Assembly: GCA_946479015.1 (NCBI GenBank)
Contig: CAMLEQ010000303.1
Span: 1-5,096 of the forward strand
Source of the DNA: an uncultured Gemmatimonadota bacterium
GTDB taxonomy: Bacteria; Gemmatimonadota; Gemmatimonadetes; Gemmatimonadales; Gemmatimonadaceae
Length of the DNA stretch: 5,096 nt
Direction of reading: 5' to 3'
Shown here one piece after another: positions 1 to 4,597 of the stretch. Position 1 is the stretch's first letter; each line of letters opens with the position of its first letter. Position numbers and translations under genes: made by a program. Under the pieces are notes generated by a model. That model was not told the origin of the DNA, searched no databases, and was given only the letters and a program-made list of their open reading frames with translations.

Positions 1-539
1 TCGCACCATGGTGCGGGGCGAGCGCCGAAGGCGCCGCCCCGCGGTCCTCTCCCGATTCCCGATTCCCGCAGGCGCGGCTTCGCCGCGCCGCTTCCCGCTT
101 CCCGAGTTCCACGCGCCGGCTCCTCCACTGGCCCCACCGGAAGCTGCGGCGGGAGGAAGCGAAGAAGCTGCGCCTCGCCGTTGCCCACGGACCAGTCCAC
201 GGGATCGTTCTCCAGGAGCACGATCACCACATCCTCGGGGCGGAGGCCGGGATCGCGGGACAGATTCTCGGCGATTCGGCGATGCAGCGCCTGGCGAACC
301 TCGGGGGTGCGTCCGCGCCGGAAGGTGATGTGGACGAACACGACGTCGTCCGTGCGCTCGACGCCCATGTAGTGCGGGTCGTAGATCAGTCCGTCCGCAT
401 CGTGCTCGGCGATGATCTGAAAGCGGTCGTCCGTCGGAATCCCGACCACGTCCACGAGGGCCTGGTGAACACCGGCCGCGAGGGCGCGACGGTAGGAGGC
501 GGGCTTGCCGCGGCGGAGGTCGATTCTCACGAGTGGCAT
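1..539 (-). CDS. Tautomerase family protein (Tautomerase_2-like), 3' end outside window
   Basis: The ATG is at 539-537 and the frame is open for 179 codons to position 3, with no stop inside the window. The protein begins MPLVRIDLRRGKPASYRRAL, so removal of Met would expose the N-terminal Pro used as catalytic base in the 4-oxalocrotonate tautomerase superfamily. Residues 1-125 look like a complete Tautomerase_2-type domain, with the hallmark stretches QIIAEHD (41-47), FVHITFRRGRT (68-78) and ENDPVDWSVGNGEAQ (110-124). Such proteins interconvert keto and enol acids in the cytosol; the substrate here is unknown. From about residue 141 the sequence (PARGTREAGSG and on) is translation of the dispersed repeat at 3-110, so the tail is probably not part of the fold and the true end is unseen. 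No good Shine-Dalgarno lies before the ATG. The gene diverges from the regulator at 712, which may control it. The family call is firm, the function is not. Confidence 0.85.
   Translation of the reverse strand, partial: MPLVRIDLRRGKPASYRRALAAGVHQALVDVVGIPTDDRFQIIAEHDADGLIYDPHYMGVERTDDVVFVHITFRRGRTPEVRQALHRRIAENLSRDPGLRPEDVVIVLLENDPVDWSVGNGEAQLLRFLPPQLPVGPVEEPARGTREAGSGAAKPRLRESGIGRGPRGGAFGARPAPWC
3..110. repeat. Structured dispersed repeat, copy 1
   Basis: The copy starts with the perfect palindrome GCACCATGGTGC (3-14). This merges into a hairpin: GCGGGGCG (13-20) pairs with CGCCCCGC (35-42), and GCGCC (22-26) pairs with GGCGC (30-34), closing a GAA loop with A21 bulged. Heptamer-like units TCCCGATTCCCGATTCCCG follow (50-68). 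A second hairpin has 8-bp arms (71-78 / 82-89) and a TTC loop, and CTTCCCG units end near 107. The same order (GCACNATGGTGC, 13-bp hairpin, TCCCGA-type heptamers) recurs at 2824-2900. The copy lies inside the open frame of the tautomerase gene, or just after that gene's original end. Confidence 0.7.
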
Positions 540-558
540 GACGGCTGGCTCTGGTAGA

Positions 559-583
559 GGCGGCGGGAATTCGCCCCGCCGCC
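559..583 (-). promoter_or_regulatory. Hairpin in the tautomerase leader
   Basis: GGCGGCGGG (559-567) pairs perfectly with CCCGCCGCC (575-583) around a 7-nt loop. On the minus strand it would sit in the 5' leader of the tautomerase mRNA, ending 19 nt before the start codon. That start lacks a clear ribosome binding site, so the hairpin might affect translation or mRNA stability. It could also be chance in such GC-rich DNA. No U-tract follows on either strand, so it is not a convincing terminator. Confidence 0.3.
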
Positions 584-608
584 GATCAGGCCGGGATACG
601 CCGGCGCG

Positions 609-633
609 TGTACACCTGTTATACTGGTGTACA
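609..633 (+). promoter_or_regulatory. Probable promoter with bracketing operator for the CGNR regulator
   Basis: Perfect 8-bp inverted arms TGTACACC (609-616) and GGTGTACA (626-633) enclose a 9-nt spacer, TGTTATACT (617-625). The spacer matches the extended -10 pattern TGnTATAAT at all positions but one. No good -35 hexamer is present 16-18 nt upstream, as is common for extended -10 promoters. Transcription would start near 632, giving an 80-nt leader before the ATG at 712. The core TATA also reads TATAAC on the minus strand (623-618), so a divergent promoter for the tautomerase is possible. A dimeric regulator bound to both arms would cover the -10; the adjacent CGNR protein is the obvious candidate. 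The palindrome is seen directly; the promoter and its regulator are inferred. Confidence 0.6.
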
Positions 634-711
634 AGGACACGATACTCCGCGTGGCGCTGTGCCGTCAAGCACGCGCCGGGACGTTGGTGACGATCGCTGC
701 TGGAGGGCTCG

Positions 712-1278
712 ATGCGATTCATGTTCGGTGCGGGGCGGCTCTGCCTCGATTTCACGCGCACGGTGCGCGAGCGCCGAGGCGCCACCACAGAGGGGCTCGC
801 CCTGCCGGCCGACCTGGCGCGCTGGGCGACCGAAGCGCAGCTCCCGGTGCGTCTCGACGAGGCGCGTCTGACGGCGGCGGACGTGGAATCGGCGCGTCTG
901 CTGCGAGAGGCGGTGTACACCGTCGTGCGCGCCCGCGCCGCGGGGGAGGTACCGGATGCCGGCGCCGTAGCGCGGCTGAACGCGCACGCCGCGCACGCGC
1001 TCCCCGTGCCGCGCCTCCTGCCGGATGGGACGGCGCTGGAGTGGGTGGCGACGGACCCGCTCGAGGCGGCACTGACGCTCATCGCCCGCGATGCCGTCGA
1101 CCTCGCGACCTCACCGCTGATCGGCCGCGTGCGCGAGTGCGCCGATCCGCGCTGCACCTCGCTCTTCCTGGACACCTCGCGCCCGGGCACTCGCCGCTGG
1201 TGCTCGGCGATGCCGTGCGCGAACCGGCAGAAGGTCCGTGCCTACCGCGCGCGCCGCGGGTCCGGGGGCACGACATGA
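712..1278 (+). CDS. CGNR zinc-finger / ABATE-domain transcription regulator
   Basis: 188 residues. The N-terminus GRLCLDFTRTVRERR (8-22) matches the start of ABATE domains, described as putative stress-induced regulators. The C-terminal zinc finger spans about 139-182. Its four cysteines are C143 and C148 (ECADPRC), C164 (RRWCS) and C169, followed by the basic helix NRQKVRAYRARR. The motif that names the family is CANR here (169-172) rather than CGNR; all zinc ligands remain. The ATG at 712 is preceded by GGAGGG (702-707) with a 4-nt gap, and the family-typical N-terminus supports this start. The protein is probably a cytosolic DNA-binding repressor or activator. The upstream palindrome suggests autoregulation, and the divergent tautomerase is a likely target. 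The last codons overlap the antisense DUF1272 remnant. Confidence 0.88.
   Translation: MRFMFGAGRLCLDFTRTVRERRGATTEGLALPADLARWATEAQLPVRLDEARLTAADVESARLLREAVYTVVRARAAGEVPDAGAVARLNAHAAHALPVPRLLPDGTALEWVATDPLEAALTLIARDAVDLATSPLIGRVRECADPRCTSLFLDTSRPGTRRWCSAMPCANRQKVRAYRARRGSGGTT
911..922. promoter_or_regulatory. Intragenic palindrome sharing the operator octamers
   Basis: CGGTGTACACCG is a perfect 12-bp palindrome inside the regulator gene. It contains both octamers of the 609-633 site (GGTGTACA and TGTACACC) fused without a spacer. It encodes part of EAVYTVV, a plausible coding sequence, so it may be coincidence. It could also be a second binding site about 290 bp downstream, allowing looping or a roadblock to transcription. 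Confidence 0.2.
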
Positions 1279-1363
1279 GCTCCCCACCAGGGCCGCGACA
1301 GACGTTCCGCATGGGAGCGGTGCACACCGGGTAGCTCGTGCTCTCGTACGTCTCAGAGTGAGC
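1256..1363 (-). pseudogene. Decayed DUF1272 zinc-ribbon gene remnant
   Basis: Plus-strand bases 1271-1350 align without gaps to 3831-3910, inside the intact DUF1272 gene, with 57 of 80 identical by hand count. The longest shared block is ACGTTCCGCATGG (1302-1314). Read on the minus strand, the peptide YESTSYPVCTAPMRNVC then GGELM aligns with YECTFCPDCTAAMRNVC then GGELV of the intact protein. Over 36 residues (intact 22-57) 20 are identical. Of the six cysteines in that span only two survive: those equivalent to C25, C29, C32 and C46 are replaced, so zinc binding would be lost. Homology to the N-terminal part, including the start codon, is not recognisable. The remnant overlaps the 3' end of the CGNR gene. 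Beyond it, 1364-1512 shows no recognisable gene. Confidence 0.75.
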
Positions 1364-1512
1364 ACTGATCGAGCTGTCACAGGAGCGTCGACCGATCCGT
1401 CCGATCCAGAGGCACGGCGGACGGCCGCGACGATCCGCGATGAGCTTCGAGCTCGGCTCTCCGTCGTGGACACCGCATCCCATGACTCGCGACATCTCGA
1501 GGGTGACGTACG

Positions 1513-2715
1513 ATGTACATAGATGAGGTCGAGGCCGCGCAACGGCTCGTACGGGAGAGCGCCAGCCGGCTCGCCGCGCTCGACGCGCTGCGCGAACAGG
1601 AAGCTCGCTACCACCGCCACGTGGCCAATGCACCTGGCCTGGTCTACCAGTTCGGCGCTCGGCAGGACGGCACCCTGAGCTTCACCTTCGTGAGCGAGGG
1701 TGCGCGCGCGATCCTGGGCATCGCGCCCGAGGCGATCCTGCACGATCCGGGCGTCCTCTTCGAGCGCGTGCACCCGGCGGATCGCTCCGGCTTTCTCGCG
1801 TCCGGCGTCGCGTCCACCGCGGCGCGAGGTGAGCTCACTCCCAGACGCTGGCACGGACGCGTGGTGCGCCCCACGGGCGAGGAGCGGTGGGTCCAGGTGG
1901 AGGTCCGGCCCGATCGACTGCCGGACGGCAGCATCGTGTACGATGGCCTTCTCGTGGATGTCACCGATCTGCGGCGTGCGGCGCCACCGGACGTGGAAGC
2001 GATGGGCCGGCTCGTCGGCGGCGTGGCGCACGACGTCAAGAATCTGCTCACGGCGACGAGCGGCCTCGCCGAGCTCCTGCTGGACGACCTTTCTCCAGGC
2101 GATTCACGGTGGCGGTCGGACCTCGAGGAGATCCTCGACAGGACGCGCCTCGCCGCCGGCCTCACCCGCCAGCTCCTCGCGCTCGGCCGCCAGCAGCTGC
2201 CGCTCCACGCCGAGCCACTCGATCTCAACGCGGTCATCACCGCGGCGGCGCCGTTGCTACGCTCCCTGCTCGGCACCTCGGTGCACCTCGTCGTGCTCCC
2301 TGCGCCGACGGCCGTGCCGGTCATCGCCGAGCAGACTCAGATCGAGCGGGTGCTGATGAATCTCGCGCTCAATGCGCGCGACGCGATGCCGGAAGGGGGC
2401 ACGCTCAGCATCGAAGCCGGTGTGGCGACGGGGCCCGCCGCCGGTCCGTCCGCCACACTCCGCGTATCGGACACCGGCGTGGGTATGGCGCCCGATGTTC
2501 AGGCGCGCCTCTTCGAGCCGCTCTTCACCACCAAGCCGCCCGGCCGCGGCACGGGGCTCGGCCTATCGATCGTGCAAGGAATCGTGGAGCAAGCCGCCGG
2601 GACGATCCGCGTGGCGAGCCGCCCCGGCGCGGGGACGACGATCACGATCACGCTGCCGCTCGCGGAAGCGGAGCCCGCGGAGGCGATGGTGGAGCCGGTG
2701 GCTGTGGCGGTGTAG
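1513..2715 (+). CDS. Soluble PAS-domain sensor histidine kinase
   Basis: 400 residues with no membrane segment or signal peptide, so cytosolic. Order: a short helical N-terminus (1-35, probably coiled coil); a PAS domain (about 33-155, with VHPADR at 86-91 and EERWVQVEVRP at 123-133, then DVTDLRR); a dimerisation/phosphoacceptor helix with H-box VGGVAHDVKNLLTA (168-181, phospho-His 173); and an ATPase domain. The ATPase shows the N-box LMNLALNARDAMPEGG (281-296, N287), G1 box DTGVGM (320-325), F-box LFEPLFTTK (333-341) and G2 box GRGTGLGLSIV (344-354). All catalytic boxes look intact. The protein ends in a short Glu/Ala/Val-rich tail with no receiver domain. GAGGG at 1499-1503, 9 nt before the ATG, and an in-frame TGA at 1504-1506 fix the start. 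No response regulator is adjacent, so the partner and signal are unknown. The last base of the stop codon is the first base of the palindromic repeat at 2715. Confidence 0.93.
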   Translation: MYIDEVEAAQRLVRESASRLAALDALREQEARYHRHVANAPGLVYQFGARQDGTLSFTFVSEGARAILGIAPEAILHDPGVLFERVHPADRSGFLASGVASTAARGELTPRRWHGRVVRPTGEERWVQVEVRPDRLPDGSIVYDGLLVDVTDLRRAAPPDVEAMGRLVGGVAHDVKNLLTATSGLAELLLDDLSPGDSRWRSDLEEILDRTRLAAGLTRQLLALGRQQLPLHAEPLDLNAVITAAAPLLRSLLGTSVHLVVLPAPTAVPVIAEQTQIERVLMNLALNARDAMPEGGTLSIEAGVATGPAAGPSATLRVSDTGVGMAPDVQARLFEPLFTTKPPGRGTGLGLSIVQGIVEQAAGTIRVASRPGAGTTITITLPLAEAEPAEAMVEPVAVAV

Positions 2716-2793
2716 CGGGACGCGGGGCGCGGGGCGCGGGGCGCGCTGGGATTCGGGATTCGGGATCCGGGACGCGGAAGCGGAAGCGGAAGC

Positions 2794-2821
2794 GGGGGGC
2801 GGCGCAGTCGCGCCGCCCCCC
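2794..2821. terminator. Probable bidirectional terminator hairpin after the kinase gene
   Basis: Perfect 12-bp GC stem: GGGGGGCGGCGC (2794-2805) and GCGCCGCCCCCC (2810-2821) with an AGTC loop. Only TT follows on the plus strand and no T-run on the minus strand, so it is not a classic intrinsic terminator. Its position between convergent stop codons (2715 and 2867) suits transcription ending or mRNA 3'-end protection for both genes. Confidence 0.5.
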
Positions 2822-2833
2822 TTGCACAATGGT

Positions 2834-2864
2834 GCGGGACACGCGCTGACGGCGCGTGTCCCGC
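2834..2864. terminator. Second hairpin between the convergent genes
   Basis: GCGGGACACGCGC (2834-2846) pairs perfectly with GCGCGTGTCCCGC (2852-2864) around loop TGACG. It begins inside the GCACAATGGTGC motif and ends two bases before the SDR stop codon (2869-2867). On the minus strand it lies directly after that stop, where it could end transcription or block exonucleases. The equivalent hairpin in copy 1 (13-42) has a different stem sequence but also 13 base pairs. Confidence 0.5.
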
Positions 2865-2866
2865 GA

Positions 2867-3799
2867 TCATTTCCCGAGTCCCGATTCCCGGGTCCCGAGT
2901 CCCAGCGCGCCCCGCGCCCCGCGCCCCGCGTCCCGCGCCCCTCGCGCAACTTCCTTCGCGAAGAACTCTCCGAGACGGTGCGCACCGCGGCGCGGCGCCA
3001 CCATCTCCGTCGTCATCACCGCGTAGAAGAACTCGAGCGGCCCGTAGACGCTGACGGGGGTGACGAGGCGCAGCGCGGCCACCGCACCGCCGGCGAGCCA
3101 GCGCGGGATGTGCGCGATCCGCGCGGGCGCGCCGACGGCGCGGAACGCCAGCGCGGCGATCTCGTCGTGGCTGTACACGTCTGGGCCGCCCACGTCGGCG
3201 TCCGCGAGCCCGCGCTCGGCCGCGTCGACGCAGAACGCGGCGAGATCCTCGCCGGCGATCGGATTCATCTTCAGGCGGCCATCGCCGACGAGATACGCGC
3301 GTCCGCGCGACGCCATCTGCACGAACGCGCCCATGTCGGAGAAGTAGCCGGTGGGACGGATGACCGTGTGCGCCACGGGCGATGCGACGAGGGCGTCCAC
3401 GAACCGCTCCTTCGCCGCCACGAGGCGGACGCGGCGCAGCCGCCGGCCGTGGAGCACGGACACGTAGACGAACCGCTCCACCCCCGCGCGCTCCGCCTCG
3501 TCGAGCAGCGCGCGGTTCCCGCCCCAGTCCACCTGATCGTACGTGAAGCCCTCGCGCTGCCGGGTGATGCCGATCGTCGAGTACATCACATCGATACCGT
3601 CGGCGAGGCCGCGGAGCGTGCCGGCGCGCGTGACCTGTCCCACGAACACGTCATCCGCTTCCGGCAGCTCCGCGCCCTGCTCCGCGCGCCGCACGAGCAC
3701 GCGCACCCAGTAGCCCCGCGCCTTCAGCGCCGCGACGAGCCGGCGCCCCAGATATCCGGTGGCGCCAGCCACCACAACGCGCCGCGGGGCGTGGCTCAC
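2867..3799 (-). CDS. Atypical SDR / NmrA-like NAD(P)-binding oxidoreductase
   Basis: 310 residues starting with GTG at 3799. The N-terminal Rossmann fold reads VVVAGATGYLGRRLVAAL (8-25), with GxxGxxG at 12-18. Downstream are the strand GVERFVYVSV (106-115), the motif VIRPTGYFSDM (146-156) and GDGRLKMNPIAGEDLA (172-187), all typical of atypical extended SDRs. I see no YxxxK catalytic pair, as in NmrA-like or divinyl-reductase-like relatives, so it may bind NAD(P) in a regulatory role or use another mechanism. The substrate is unknown. The start is 4 nt after the DUF1272 stop, implying translational coupling; no separate ribosome site is needed. The last 25 or so residues (ARGARDAGRGARGALG, GTRESGLGK) are encoded by the palindromic repeat and are probably not part of the fold. 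No membrane segment is evident, apart from a mildly hydrophobic stretch near 234-250. Confidence 0.88.
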   Translation of the reverse strand: MSHAPRRVVVAGATGYLGRRLVAALKARGYWVRVLVRRAEQGAELPEADDVFVGQVTRAGTLRGLADGIDVMYSTIGITRQREGFTYDQVDWGGNRALLDEAERAGVERFVYVSVLHGRRLRRVRLVAAKERFVDALVASPVAHTVIRPTGYFSDMGAFVQMASRGRAYLVGDGRLKMNPIAGEDLAAFCVDAAERGLADADVGGPDVYSHDEIAALAFRAVGAPARIAHIPRWLAGGAVAALRLVTPVSVYGPLEFFYAVMTTEMVAPRRGAHRLGEFFAKEVARGARDAGRGARGALGLGTRESGLGK

Positions 3800-3803
3800 C
3801 GCG

Positions 3804-3986
3804 TCACGACGCCGGGCGCCGCCGCGGGCGCGGCACGAGCTCCCCGCCGCAGTTCGGGCACACGTTCCGCATGGCGGCGGTGCAGTCCGGGCAGAACGTG
3901 CATTCGTAGCTGCAGATGAACGCCGCGCCGCCCGCGGCGAGGGCGCGGCCGCACTTCTCGCACGTGGTGCGCATCTCGAGCGCCAT
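3804..3986 (-). CDS. DUF1272 family small zinc-ribbon protein
   Basis: 60 residues, a normal length for DUF1272. Eight cysteines form four pairs: C9/C12 (CEKC), C25/C29 (CSYEC), C32/C35 (CPDC) and C43/C46 (CPNC). That is enough for two zinc sites. The stretch ICSYECTFCPDC followed by VCPNCGGELVPRPRRR is the family signature. The function is unknown. CCTCC on the plus strand at 3996-4000 gives a GGAGG site 9 nt before the ATG at 3986. The gene lies 21 nt after DinB and 4 nt before the SDR, so it is likely co-transcribed with both. A degraded copy of it lies at 1256-1363. Confidence 0.92.
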   Translation of the reverse strand: MALEMRTTCEKCGRALAAGGAAFICSYECTFCPDCTAAMRNVCPNCGGELVPRPRRRPAS

Positions 3987-4007
3987 GGCCGTGTGCCTCC
4001 GCGCCGC

Positions 4008-4511
4008 TCAGCGCTCGTCCGCGCTCGGCCCGTACAGCCCGGGGACCGGCACGTCGTGCATGCGGAGGTACACGACGAGCTGCGCGCGATGATGGATGAT
4101 GTGGTTCATCATGGCAGAGCGCAGCACGGCCACGCGGGGCTGGGTGAAGATCGTCTGCCCGCCGCTCTTGAGCGTGAAGTCTCCCGCGAGGTGGGCGTCG
4201 GACGCGCCGGCCAGCGCCTCGCGCACGGCTCGCACGTTGCCATCGAAGGCCTCGATCAGGGCGGACGTGGTGGTGTACTCCGGCGACTTGAACGGCGGCG
4301 CGCCCGGCGGGTTGAAGTCGAGCTCCGATTGTCCGATGACGACGCTGCCGAGTCTCGGCAGCGTGGCCACGTGCCCCGCGAGACGCCCCAGCGTCATCGA
4401 CTTCGCATGCGGCTGCCAGGAGGATTTCTCGAGCGGGACGCGCTCCAGAAGCTTGCGGGTCTGCGACATCTCGTGGTCGAACTCGGGGAGCATCGACTGC
4501 GCGATCGTCAT
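4008..4511 (-). CDS. DinB family protein
   Basis: 167 residues, the usual size for a DinB-like four-helix-bundle protein. The likely metal-binding histidines are H47 (RLAGHVATLP) and H137/H141 (MMNHIIHHRAQLVVYLR, 134-150), the classic DinB arrangement. Members bind a divalent metal; some are thiol-dependent transferases and others are damage-inducible proteins of unknown role. Which applies here cannot be read from the sequence. A GGAGA site (4518-4522 on the plus strand) lies 6 nt before the ATG at 4511. The protein is cytosolic, with no signal peptide. It lies 86 nt after the sulfurtransferase gene and 21 nt before DUF1272. Confidence 0.9.
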   Translation of the reverse strand: MTIAQSMLPEFDHEMSQTRKLLERVPLEKSSWQPHAKSMTLGRLAGHVATLPRLGSVVIGQSELDFNPPGAPPFKSPEYTTTSALIEAFDGNVRAVREALAGASDAHLAGDFTLKSGGQTIFTQPRVAVLRSAMMNHIIHHRAQLVVYLRMHDVPVPGLYGPSADER

Positions 4512-4529
4512 GCGTGGTCTCCAGTGCGG

Positions 4530-4568
4530 ACGGGTAGCGTGATGCGTGACGCACGAATGATGACCCGT
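4530..4568. promoter_or_regulatory. Nested inverted repeats upstream of the DinB gene
   Basis: ACGGGT (4530-4535) pairs with ACCCGT (4563-4568), and inside them lies TGCGT-G-ACGCA (4543-4553). They sit 19-57 nt upstream of the DinB start codon, in the 86-nt gap after the sulfurtransferase stop. This could be an operator or a hairpin between cistrons. I find no clear -10/-35 pair, so no promoter is claimed. Confidence 0.25.
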
Positions 4569-4597
4569 TCACGCGTCCGGTGCCACCGTGCCCCGCC

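Larger units (their letters stand above)
2715..2936. repeat. Structured dispersed repeat, copy 2: large palindromic element
   Basis: The outer arms 2715-2751 and 2900-2936 are exact reverse complements over 37 nt, made of GCGGGGC-type units ending in CTGGGA. Inside them lie degenerate heptamers, GGGATTC-like on the left (2749-2772) and their complements on the right (2870-2900), so pairing continues imperfectly. The centre has three GGAAGC units (2775-2793), a perfect 12-bp hairpin (2794-2821), GCACAATGGTGC (2824-2835) and a perfect 13-bp hairpin (2834-2864). The segment from 2824 on repeats the layout of 3-68. The element fills the space between two converging genes and its right arm encodes the tail of the SDR protein. 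Confidence 0.8.

Noticed and set aside
1392..1407. Direct repeat CCGATCC-GT-CCGATCC upstream of the kinase
   Set aside because: Two 7-mers 9 nt apart could be a regulator site, but with no promoter elements nearby and no match to a known site it is not separable from chance.
1442..1454. Small inverted repeat GAGCT-TCG-AGCTC upstream of the kinase
   Set aside because: 5-bp arms are expected by chance at this base composition and no promoter is evident.
1238..1522. 94-codon plus-strand frame between regulator and kinase
   Set aside because: It starts inside the regulator, crosses the DUF1272 remnant in antisense, has no good ribosome site or recognisable domain, and ends within the kinase gene.
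1111..2031. 306-codon open frame antisense to the kinase
   Set aside because: It lies opposite an unmistakable histidine kinase, shows no recognisable domain, and such frames are common in very GC-rich DNA.
2749..2793. Short tandem units (GGGATTC, GGAAGC) considered as a CRISPR-like array
   Set aside because: Units are 6-7 nt with no unique spacers; they are part of the dispersed repeat.
2372..3919. 515-codon plus-strand open frame
   Set aside because: It spans the end of the kinase, the palindromic repeat and the antisense of the SDR and DUF1272 genes; it is low-complexity Arg/Ala/Pro-rich with no family motif.
3796..4572. 258-codon minus-strand frame overlapping DinB and DUF1272
   Set aside because: It is a shifted reading of two well-supported genes that have their own ribosome sites and family motifs.
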